From Bacillota bacterium (GTDB lineage: Bacteria > Bacillota > Dethiobacteria > DTU022 > UBA8154), in the NCBI GenBank assembly GCA_003456095.1, contig DMPF01000199.1, forward strand, positions 1-9,684: a stretch of 9,684 nt of DNA, given 5' to 3'. The notes under the pieces were generated by a model. The model was not told the origin of the DNA. It did no database searches and was given only the letters and a program-made list of their open reading frames with translations. The position numbers were made by a program, and so were the translations under genes. Positions 1 through 5,416 of this stretch are shown here, one piece after another (the first letter of the stretch is position 1; each line of letters opens with the position of its first letter).

Positions 1-5
1 TATAA

Positions 6-336
6 TGGACCCATAAAATGAGACACGATTTGGCAGGGGAAAAGCGACACCTACGTCGAAGTGGTTTATAACAGAAAGAAAGAAGGAAACTAACCCATGC
101 CAAAAAACCAATATTCACCAGAAGAAAAACTAAAAATAGTCCTTGAAACACTCAAAGAAGAACGATTGATTACAGATATTGCCTTAGAGTATGGACTCCA
201 CCCTGGCGTGATCCATCGCTGGAAGAAAGAGCTGCTTGAAAGCGCTGGAAGAGTGTTTGCTGCCTCGAAAAATGCTAAAGATGCTGCTAAAGAAAAACAG
301 CAACAGCAAGCAGAAATCGAAAATCTATACTCCCAA
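6..336 (+). mobile_element. Left-end remnant of an IS3-family insertion sequence
   Basis: The stretch opens with TGGACCCATAAAATGAGACA, which has the look of an IS3-family (IS150-like) terminal inverted repeat beginning with TG. About 90 bases later comes the start of a typical IS3 first ORF. Resemblance to the family stops at about base 336, inside the first ORF. No second ORF (the DDE catalytic subunit) and no matching right-end repeat occur in the window, so this is a dead 5' fragment. The exact outer boundary at base 6 is a guess from the end motif; no target duplication could be identified. Confidence 0.6.
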
Positions 337-390
337 GACACCCATGCCGCCTGCGGCACCATCGGAAGGATGAAAACCCCATCCCGTTGA
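97..390 (+). pseudogene. Truncated IS3-family transposase OrfA (HTH protein)
   Basis: Residues 1-80 are a recognisable IS3 OrfA: a lysine-rich N-terminus, then a helix-turn-helix of the HTH_Tnp_1 type (about residues 6-45, with IALEYGLHPGVIHRWKKELL as the recognition part). A charged, glutamine-rich helix follows (about 56-80), the start of the usual leucine-zipper region. The intact family continues with a heptad-repeat segment of about 20 more residues and a frameshift into OrfB. Here the frame runs instead into 17 unrelated residues and stops. The Shine-Dalgarno sequence AAGGA at 83-87 is well placed for the ATG at 97. The protein would bind IS ends but has no catalytic partner here, so it is called broken. 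Confidence is high for the family and moderate for the exact breakpoint (about base 336). Confidence 0.75.
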
Positions 391-425
391 ATTTAGTTCC
401 CGCGGCTGGCGATGAGGTCGTGTAA

Positions 426-481
426 CCTTGGTGCCTCGAGTCCGATCTTAAGACGGACCTCAGTGATCTGGTGCACCACGG
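426..481. other. Nested stem-loop of unknown origin (structured DNA or RNA)
   Basis: The outer arms CCTTGGTGC (426-434) and GCACCACGG (473-481) pair over nine positions with one mismatch. Inside them, GTCCG (440-444) and CGGAC (454-458) form a perfect second stem whose loop (446-453, TCTTAAGA) is itself self-complementary. The element starts directly after a TAA (423-425) that closes a short open frame in another phase, and ends three bases before the left inverted repeat of the neighbouring RAYT element. It has no U-tract, so a classic terminator is unlikely. It could be a hairpin end recognised by an HUH transposase, a guide-type RNA left by a lost insertion element, or part of a lost structured RNA. 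The pairing is seen directly; the role is unknown. Confidence 0.5.
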
Positions 482-493
482 AAGGGAATAAAT

Positions 494-504
494 GGGACGC
501 ACAC
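494..504 (+). repeat. Left core inverted repeat of the RAYT unit
   Basis: GGGACGCACAC is the exact reverse complement of 1240-1250. It lies 54 bases upstream of the transposase start. The matching flank (484-493) extends the repeat to about 20 bases with one mismatch and one gap. Confidence 0.8.
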
Positions 505-526
505 CATTATCTTGATATTTAAGACC

Positions 527-538
527 GGAGGTTATATG
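527..538 (+). promoter_or_regulatory. Strong Shine-Dalgarno feeding an ATG-TAA start-stop, upstream of the RAYT gene
   Basis: GGAGG at 527-531 is four bases from an ATG (536-538) that is followed at once by TAA (539-541). The real transposase ATG at 548 lies 16 bases from the same ribosome site, which is too far for efficient direct initiation. No in-frame start exists between the TAA and 548. Ribosomes may therefore start and stop at the two-codon frame and reinitiate eight bases later, which would keep transposase levels low. The layout is visible; the regulatory effect is inferred. Confidence 0.45.
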
Positions 539-547
539 TAATTCGTT

Positions 548-1225
548 ATGCCACGGATAGCACGAACAATGATAGAGGGCCTTCCTTATCATGTAACCCA
601 AAGAGGGAACCGGCGAGAGGACATATTTTTTGTAGAAGAAGACCGCAAAAAATATCTTGAATGGCTCAAGAAATATTCGGAGAAGTATGGATTAATGATA
701 TGGGCATACTGTCTGATGACAAACCATATACACTTAGTGGCAGTTCCTCATCATAAAAATTCATTGGAAAAGGCGATGCGTCCTTTGCATACAAAATATG
801 CCCTCCATATAAACCGTTCGAGGAGTTGGAGTGGTCATCTTTGGCAGGGACGGTACTATTCCAGCGTACTTGACGAGAGATATCTGTGGATGGCTGTCCG
901 TTATGTAGAACTCAATCCTGTTCGTGCCGGAATCGTTCAAAATGCAGAAGATTATATCTGGTCAAGCGCCGCTGCGCATTGTGGGAAGAAAAAGGACGAC
1001 ATCCTTTCCCCGGATTTTCCTCCAGAAGGAGTAGTTGAAGACTGGTCCGCATGGCTAAAAGAAAGAGCAGAGTATGAAGAAAATGACATATTGAGGCGAA
1101 ACACAAGGAAGGGTTTGCCCTGCGGGAGCGACTCCTTTGTAACGGAGCTGGAAGAGCTTCTGAACCGATCATTTAGGTTTCGACTTCCGGGAAGGCCAAG
1201 AAAGGTGGAAGGGGGAGAGAGATAG
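548..1225 (+). CDS. REP-associated tyrosine transposase (RAYT, Y1_Tnp HUH family)
   Basis: This is a 225-residue single-strand DNA transposase of the IS200-like Y1 superfamily, the type that handles short palindromic repeats rather than a classical IS. Family hallmarks are in order. The N-terminus is MPRIARTMIEGLPYHVTQRG. The metal-binding HUH motif is TNHIHLV (H60 and H62). GHLWQGRYYSS lies at 97-106. The helix RYVELNPVRAG (118-128) carries the presumed nucleophile Tyr119. A C-terminal tail has RKGLPCGSDSFV (187-198) and ends in GRPRK (215-219). Length and C-terminus match intact family members, so it looks functional. ATG 548 is the only start after an in-frame stop at 539-541. It is enclosed by the inverted repeats at 484-504 and 1240-1259. 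Biochemically it should nick and rejoin ssDNA through a 5'-phosphotyrosine; its true substrate here is unknown. Confidence 0.9.
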   Translation: MPRIARTMIEGLPYHVTQRGNRREDIFFVEEDRKKYLEWLKKYSEKYGLMIWAYCLMTNHIHLVAVPHHKNSLEKAMRPLHTKYALHINRSRSWSGHLWQGRYYSSVLDERYLWMAVRYVELNPVRAGIVQNAEDYIWSSAAAHCGKKKDDILSPDFPPEGVVEDWSAWLKERAEYEENDILRRNTRKGLPCGSDSFVTELEELLNRSFRFRLPGRPRKVEGGER

Positions 1226-1239
1226 GGAACTGAAAAACA

Positions 1240-1259
1240 GTGTGCGTCCCCTTTTTCCC
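1240..1259 (-). repeat. Right inverted repeat of the RAYT unit
   Basis: Bases 1240-1250 (GTGTGCGTCCC) are the perfect complement of 494-504, and 1251-1259 continues the match to 484-493 imperfectly. The repeat starts 15 bases after the transposase stop. It has a T-rich tail, but no local stem that would make it an intrinsic terminator. Confidence 0.75.
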
Positions 1260-1282
1260 ACTTTTTTACACGCCTGTCCCGT

Positions 1283-1541
1283 AAATAATTGCTGCCTGAG
1301 TTTCGATTCCCTCTGCAATAATCTTACAGTTGATATTCTCTGCCAGGCTTATCAGGGCGGCTACTATTGACTGCCTGCTGAAATCACTGTTAATGTTCCG
1401 AACCAATGACATATCAATTTTAATAAAATCCGGCCGAATCTCGGCAATCGCCTGCAATCCGGAAAAACCGGCGCCGACATCGTCGATGGCAATGCAGGGA
1501 CGGTGTCCCGATTGCCGGCAGGCGCGAAAATTAAGCGTAAA
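1283..1541 (-). pseudogene. Fragment of an EAL-domain c-di-GMP phosphodiesterase
   Basis: Read on the minus strand, about 80 codons match the second half of an EAL domain. They include IAIDDVGAGFSGL (the DDFGTGYSSL block), DFIKIDMSLVRNI (the metal and lysine-containing strand) and CKIIAEGIETQ (the catalytic-loop glutamate block). EAL-like sequence upstream of these (reading FRACRQSGHRPC) reaches to about 1535, and an in-frame stop lies at 1542-1544. The signature EAL motif, the first half of the barrel and everything after the AEGIET block are missing. The downstream end breaks off near 1283-1290, where RAYT-flank sequence begins. The gene must once have encoded a c-di-GMP-degrading enzyme of which about a third of the domain remains. 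It is co-directional with the kinase gene and ends up only about 12 bases from that gene's stop codon. Confidence 0.8.
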
Positions 1542-1552
1542 TTAAATGGTGT

Positions 1553-3235
1553 TTACCAATCCGCAAAGTAACAGGAAGCGCCGATGAATTCACGCAATAT
1601 GGAGTTGGACGGCACATCGTGCGGCGCCAGCGGCATAAAAGAAGATAGAAACGCCAGCAGCCTGTTGGCGTCAACAAATTCCATCGCAGATTGGTCGATT
1701 TGTTTCAACAGAAATTCAGCATATTCTTTGATTGCCGCCAACTCGTAAACCAGTGATGAGTTAAACATAATATCCGCTTCTTCCTGCAAGCGGAAGATGT
1801 TTCGCTCCTCGCCCCGCCTCACCGATGGCCATCGCCTGATTGTTTCCCGGGCGCCTGTTCCACGAAATTGGGCGTCACGCACAATACGCCGCAGCAGGCG
1901 TGTATCGGTGGTGTGTACACGGGTGTGCCTGTCGATATTAAGGGCGGTCAGCGCCGATATATAGATTTTAAACTTTTGGCTGCGGGGAATGGAGCGGGTC
2001 AGTTCTTCGTTTAAGCCGTGTATACCCTCTATAATCAAGGGCTGATTTTCTTTCAGTCTGATCTGCCTGCCATGGTATTCCCGCGTTCCGGTGGCGAAAT
2101 TAAAGGTGGGGATTTCTACTTCATCGCTACCGATCAGGCGCAGCAGGTGTTCATTAAAGAGCGGAAGGTCGATCGCCTCAATATGCTCGAAGTCAGGGTT
2201 CTTTGACTCATCCAGGGGCGTATGCTCACGGTCCACAAAATAGTCGTCGATGGAGATAGGATAAGGGCGCATACCATTGACCAGGAGCTGTGTGCGCAGG
2301 CGCTGGGCAAAGGTTGTCTTGCCGGAAGAAGACGGGCCCGCAATCAGGATGATGCGGATCTCATCCTTGCGTTCGGTAATCATATCGGCAATCTGGGCGA
2401 TCTTTTTTTCGTGCAATGCCTCGGCAATGCGTATCACCTCAGGACCCTGCCCTTCCTCGATGAGGCTGTTCATGGCTCCCACCGTGTCGAAACCCAGAAT
2501 CTTCCCCCATCTTTCCGCTTCACGAAAAATCTCGAACAGTTTTGTCTGTCGAATATATGGGGGGATGGTAAAGGGATCGTTCTCATCAGGAAAACGGAGC
2601 ACAAGGCCGGGATGGTAGAATTCCAGCGCGAATTTTTGCAGCAATCCGGTACGGTGGAGATGGTAACCGTATAAAGTATCTTCAATATTGCCGATGGAGT
2701 AAAGGCTCAAATAATCCTTTAACCAGTATTTAAGCAAATACACTTTATCATCATACCCCTGGCGGCTGAAAACCTGCGCCGCCTCGGGGAGAGCAACACG
2801 CCTTTTTTTTATGGGAAGATCCATGTTTACAAGCTGCCTCATTCTTTCCTCCACAGCCGTCACGTTTGCCTCATTTAATGCAGGCTTCTTATCGATTTCA
2901 CAATAAAGCCCCTTACCGAGGGAATGTTCAACTTTTACCACTGCTTCGGGAAAAAGATCATGGACCGCTTGAATGAGCAGACCAGTGAGGCTGCGGCGAT
3001 AGATGCGTGTTCCTTCCGTAGTGGTCAAGTCAAGAAATTGTATTACGGCCGGTCCTTCTGCCAAGGAGTTTAGTTCGGCAAGTTTATTATCTACCAGTGC
3101 GGCTACGATGGGGGAAGGGTAAAAACGGCTGATTTCCTCGCTGATCGCAAGCAGGCTGCGTCCTCCGGCTACGGTCAGCATTTCACCACCGGGCAACAAA
3201 ATATCAACTGTTAAAAATTTCGGACGATTTGTCAT
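1553..3235 (-). CDS. Uridine/nucleoside kinase with TGS and ThrRS-like N-terminal domains
   Basis: This 560-residue cytoplasmic enzyme most likely phosphorylates uridine/cytidine or a related nucleoside with a nucleoside triphosphate (pyrimidine salvage). Residues about 8-70 resemble a TGS (ubiquitin-like) domain, and about 75-190 the second additional domain of threonyl-tRNA synthetase. Residues 295-510 are the P-loop kinase: Walker A AGPSSSGKTT (299-308), SIDDYFVDREHTPLDESKNP (328-347) with the nucleoside-binding acidic pair, FNFATGTR (378-385) and IIEGIHGLNEEL (401-412). Length fits the family (about 550). I chose ATG 3235 because GAGGA sits about nine bases upstream and a TATAAT lies at 3287-3292. 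A longer open frame to 3583 covers that promoter and shows no family similarity. The gene is divergent from the pilus operon. Substrate specificity cannot be read from the sequence. Confidence 0.88.
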   Translation of the reverse strand: MTNRPKFLTVDILLPGGEMLTVAGGRSLLAISEEISRFYPSPIVAALVDNKLAELNSLAEGPAVIQFLDLTTTEGTRIYRRSLTGLLIQAVHDLFPEAVVKVEHSLGKGLYCEIDKKPALNEANVTAVEERMRQLVNMDLPIKKRRVALPEAAQVFSRQGYDDKVYLLKYWLKDYLSLYSIGNIEDTLYGYHLHRTGLLQKFALEFYHPGLVLRFPDENDPFTIPPYIRQTKLFEIFREAERWGKILGFDTVGAMNSLIEEGQGPEVIRIAEALHEKKIAQIADMITERKDEIRIILIAGPSSSGKTTFAQRLRTQLLVNGMRPYPISIDDYFVDREHTPLDESKNPDFEHIEAIDLPLFNEHLLRLIGSDEVEIPTFNFATGTREYHGRQIRLKENQPLIIEGIHGLNEELTRSIPRSQKFKIYISALTALNIDRHTRVHTTDTRLLRRIVRDAQFRGTGARETIRRWPSVRRGEERNIFRLQEEADIMFNSSLVYELAAIKEYAEFLLKQIDQSAMEFVDANRLLAFLSSFMPLAPHDVPSNSILREFIGASCYFADW

Positions 3236-3286
3236 CCACAACATCCTCATCATTAGTTGCTTAGCGTATATTGCTGATTGTAAAAT

Positions 3287-3315
3287 ATTATAGTTTAAAT
3301 ATACTGCGGCAGTAA
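3287..3315 (-). promoter_or_regulatory. Probable sigma-A promoter of the uridine kinase gene
   Basis: On the minus strand, a perfect TATAAT -10 box lies at 3292-3287. A weak -35 (TTACTG, 3315-3310) sits 17 bases upstream. Transcription would start near 3280, giving a leader of about 45 bases before ATG 3235. The -35 is poor, so an activator or other promoter is possible. Confidence 0.45.
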
Positions 3316-3526
3316 AGGGGTGCCGAGAAAATAAGCAGCACCGTATCAGTGCCTCATTCAGCTCTGCCACCTCTCTGGTGAAAAGTTCACGCATAATCTG
3401 CTTTTTTTGTTTGTACACCATAGTGGTATTTTTTCTTAAAAACACAACCCTATACGAAGTAGCCCCACTTAAGGCCCATAAAAATAATCTTCCAGAAAAA
3501 AGGAGAGAGAAGGATACCGGAAAAAG

Positions 3527-3555
3527 TTGTAGAATTAAAAAAAGTGTCGTATAAT
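3527..3555 (+). promoter_or_regulatory. Probable sigma-A promoter of the pilus assembly operon
   Basis: TTGTAG (3527-3532) and a perfect TATAAT (3550-3555) are separated by exactly 17 bases, about 50 bases upstream of the first gene. Transcription would start near 3562. The region before the start codon carries CCGGAGG at 3595-3601, a strong ribosome site four bases before GTG 3606. Confidence 0.6.
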
Positions 3556-3605
3556 CGGTTTTTTTATGCAGTCTTATTAACATTTTTCCTCAGTCCGGAG
3601 GTCTT

Positions 3606-4094
3606 GTGGAAATTCGCAATGCTATTCATGATAAAATTCAAATTATCCGTGTTATAATTAGAAATAAAAAAGGACTTATCGTCCCGTTAAGCATCCTCTT
3701 GTTATTGTTGTCAACCGGGCTGGTTTATTATACGATTGAACTGCGCAGGCCAGACGCCTTGCCAGCCCTTCCTGTTGAACCGGCAATAGGAAACGAAAGA
3801 AGGGAAAATGCCTTTGTTGCAGATGATGCGGTGGAGGTATTACCACAGATCGAGCGGCAGGAAGAGGAAGCAACGGTGCGCCCCCCCGATCCCTTTGCCG
3901 CGCCCCCGATCCTGGTAGGTGTGCTTATGGGCGGTGTGGGGGAAAATATAGCTATCATTGAAGCCGGCGGGAATACGTATGTTGCCACTGAAGGGAATAT
4001 GGTGGCCGGGCTGTGGAAGGTTCAGGAAATTCAACGGGATAAGGCTATAATCATCCTGAGAGATCGGGAAACAGTTCTCTATCTTGGCAGGTAA
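3606..4094 (+). CDS. GspC/PilP-like single-pass pilus assembly protein
   Basis: This 162-residue inner-membrane protein has a short cytoplasmic, basic N-terminus (1-23) and one membrane helix (about 24-43). A proline- and acid-rich linker follows (44-93), then a small extracytoplasmic beta domain (about 95-161). That domain opens with DPFAAPPILVGVLMG and has the pattern AIIEAGGNTYVATEGNMVAG and WKVQEIQRDKAIII. This is the layout of GspC homology-region / PilP proteins, whose domain contacts the N0 domain of the secretin in Gram-negative machines. The next gene encodes exactly such an N0 domain and overlaps this stop by one base (TAATG), so the pair is likely translated together. Start GTG 3606 is set by the CCGGAGG just upstream. 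Similarity is by pattern; GspC and PilP cannot be separated by eye. Confidence 0.65.
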   Translation: MEIRNAIHDKIQIIRVIIRNKKGLIVPLSILLLLLSTGLVYYTIELRRPDALPALPVEPAIGNERRENAFVADDAVEVLPQIERQEEEATVRPPDPFAAPPILVGVLMGGVGENIAIIEAGGNTYVATEGNMVAGLWKVQEIQRDKAIIILRDRETVLYLGR

Positions 4095-5392
4095 TGTATA
4101 TGCTAAGTAAGGTGGTAAAGAACAAGCTTTATGCCAGCCTGACGCCCCTGGCGCTCTTCCCTGTACTTTTAGTATGGTGCACCGTTGTCGCTGGGCCAGT
4201 CCCAGCGGCCGGGCAAGCTCCGCTTCATTATAAAGCTTCCGGCACTGCTGGCCAGTTCTACGAAGACCTAGTGCTTTTCGAAAACCCCCCGGGAGAGGCG
4301 GCAGAAAAACCATTTATCCTGGATGTGCGCAATGCTGACCTGCGGGATGTGCTCTCAGCGTTGGCGCTGCGCATGGAGAAAACGATTATCCTGGTTGACG
4401 AACCGGTGCGGGTAACCTTTCAGATAGAGGGGGTATCTCCTAAGAGGGCAATGGAGCTGCTGCTGCAACGCGAAGGTTACGACTACCTGGAAGACAACGG
4501 TCTCATCCTTGTGGGCAGCCCAGAAAGGTTGCACGATGAATATTTTGACCAAATGGCGGTGACCCGCTTCAGCATGCGGTATATCGGTACAGCTCCCCTG
4601 CTCGGCGCTTTGGACCAGTTTGGCGTGCAACTGCCCACCTTTACCGTGGATACGAACCCCCGCACCCTGTGGGTGCAGGGAACCCCCAGGGAATTGGGCC
4701 GGGTAAAGGAGATCATCGGCGCCCTTGACCGCCCGGAAAATGTAGGTGCGGGGACAGTTTTACCATTGGAGCGTTTTGATCTCCAGCACATGGAAGCGGA
4801 AACAATAATTCACTTGCTTCCCCAGCTTGGTATTATCGCCCAGCCGATCACTGTTCCGGCCGCCCCCCGGGTCTTCTGGATACAGAGCACCCCTGATAGG
4901 GCGGCACAGATCCGAGACCTGATCGCTGCCTTGGACCACCCGGAAAACGCTGCGTTGTTACCCAATATCTTTATCTATTCACTGCGCAATATCAGTGCGG
5001 CAGCCGCACAAAGCAGGCTGGAGGAGATGGCTTTATTCGACGAGGTGGAGACCATGACTTTTAGGTTTCCCGAAATTAGTCAGGAGCTGCTGGTCATAAC
5101 TCCCCCCCATTTGCGAGAACAGGTTTACACCGTGCTCGGCCAGCTCGACGAGGCACGCCGCCGCGTGCGCAGACCGGTGGAATCCGCAACCAGTCGCGCC
5201 AGACTGATCGCCCTGCGCACACTGTTGGCGCAGCTTACGGATGTGCCGATCAGCAGGTTATTCATTTCGGATAACCTTACTGGCGACCTTCAAAACCCCT
5301 ATTACATACTCTGGGTGGAGGATACTCCGGATAATATTCAAAAGGTACTGGATATGCTGGCGATCATCGACGCGCCCCGCCAGGCAAATTAA
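4094..5392 (+). CDS. Exported secretin-like N-domain protein without a channel domain
   Basis: This 432-residue protein has a basic then hydrophobic N-terminus (about residues 7-34), probably a Sec signal peptide cleaved near Ala42. A lipobox is not convincing. Residues 73-142 are a secretin/TonB short N-terminal (STN, N0) domain: FILDVRNADLRDVLSALA, then VRVTFQIEGVSPKRAMELLL and LILVGSPE. Four N1-like units follow at about 157-214, 225-284, 293-352 and 366-428. Units 1, 2 and 4 carry a (T/N)PRTLWVQGTP-like strand and an alpha helix ending in LD(R/H)PEN or IDAPRQ. In GspD or PilQ a beta-barrel of about 200 residues with a conserved C-terminal secretin signature follows. Here the gene stops cleanly and no barrel sequence is found before pilT. 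It probably forms an extracytoplasmic ring or scaffold with the GspC/PilP-like protein. Start ATG 4094 overlaps the upstream stop; ATG 4100 is an alternative. Confidence 0.75.
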   Translation: MYMLSKVVKNKLYASLTPLALFPVLLVWCTVVAGPVPAAGQAPLHYKASGTAGQFYEDLVLFENPPGEAAEKPFILDVRNADLRDVLSALALRMEKTIILVDEPVRVTFQIEGVSPKRAMELLLQREGYDYLEDNGLILVGSPERLHDEYFDQMAVTRFSMRYIGTAPLLGALDQFGVQLPTFTVDTNPRTLWVQGTPRELGRVKEIIGALDRPENVGAGTVLPLERFDLQHMEAETIIHLLPQLGIIAQPITVPAAPRVFWIQSTPDRAAQIRDLIAALDHPENAALLPNIFIYSLRNISAAAAQSRLEEMALFDEVETMTFRFPEISQELLVITPPHLREQVYTVLGQLDEARRRVRRPVESATSRARLIALRTLLAQLTDVPISRLFISDNLTGDLQNPYYILWVEDTPDNIQKVLDMLAIIDAPRQAN

Positions 5393-5416
5393 GGAAAAAA
5401 GGAAAAGGAGCTGTTC

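Larger units (their letters stand above)
484..1259 (+). mobile_element. RAYT transposase unit bounded by an imperfect inverted repeat
   Basis: The left arm at 484-504 and the right arm at 1240-1259 are inverted copies of each other. They share the perfect 11-base core GGGACGCACAC (494-504) and its complement GTGTGCGTCCC (1240-1250). Outside the core, a GGGAA plus A-rich spacer matches with one gap and one mismatch. The arms enclose exactly one gene, the Y1-type transposase at 548-1225. A further GTCCC motif at 1276-1280 lies just outside the right arm, so the element may extend to about 1282. RAYT genes in other bacteria are associated with short palindromic repeats that they recognise as single strands. 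The arms here are candidates for such sites, by inference. Confidence 0.65.
3236..3605. other. Divergent intergenic region between the kinase and the pilus operon
   Basis: This stretch of about 370 bases is AT-rich with many A/T runs. It separates the two divergently read genes. It contains a probable promoter for each direction (3287-3315 minus, 3527-3555 plus). I see no tRNA, no conserved c-di-GMP riboswitch motif and no convincing small gene in it. The minus-strand frame that stays open through it lacks a ribosome site at its ATG codons and is most likely chance. Confidence 0.6.

Noticed and set aside
331..547. Group II intron 3' end (domain V) or c-di-GMP riboswitch
   Set aside because: The domain V consensus (GAGCCGTATG-like arm with AGC triad and its partner) is absent, and no riboswitch core motif could be matched.
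1226..1265. Intrinsic terminator after the RAYT gene
   Set aside because: There is a T-rich stretch but no local GC stem in front of it; the complementary arm is more than 700 bases upstream.
1497..1509. GGGAC-GGT-GTCCC palindrome, first read as another RAYT repeat and as the EAL fragment boundary
   Set aside because: EAL-like coding sequence (GHRPCIAIDD) continues through it and upstream to about 1535, so the palindrome is more simply coding sequence of the former gene.
2222..2674. Long plus-strand open frames opposite the kinase gene
   Set aside because: They are antisense shadows of a well-conserved enzyme with no ribosome sites or recognisable domains.
3236..3583. In-frame upstream extension of the kinase gene by 116 codons
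   Set aside because: It has no family similarity and no ribosome site at its ATG codons, and it runs through a TATAAT promoter-like box. The 560-residue form from 3235 matches family length.
3316..3605. c-di-GMP riboswitch leader for the pilus operon
   Set aside because: None of the conserved core segments of the class I or II aptamer is visible, and the promoter lies only about 45 bases from the start codon, too short for one.
3840..4313. 157-codon minus-strand open frame opposite the first two pilus genes
   Set aside because: Its composition is unlike that of a real protein and it lies opposite two genes with clear domain patterns and coupled starts.
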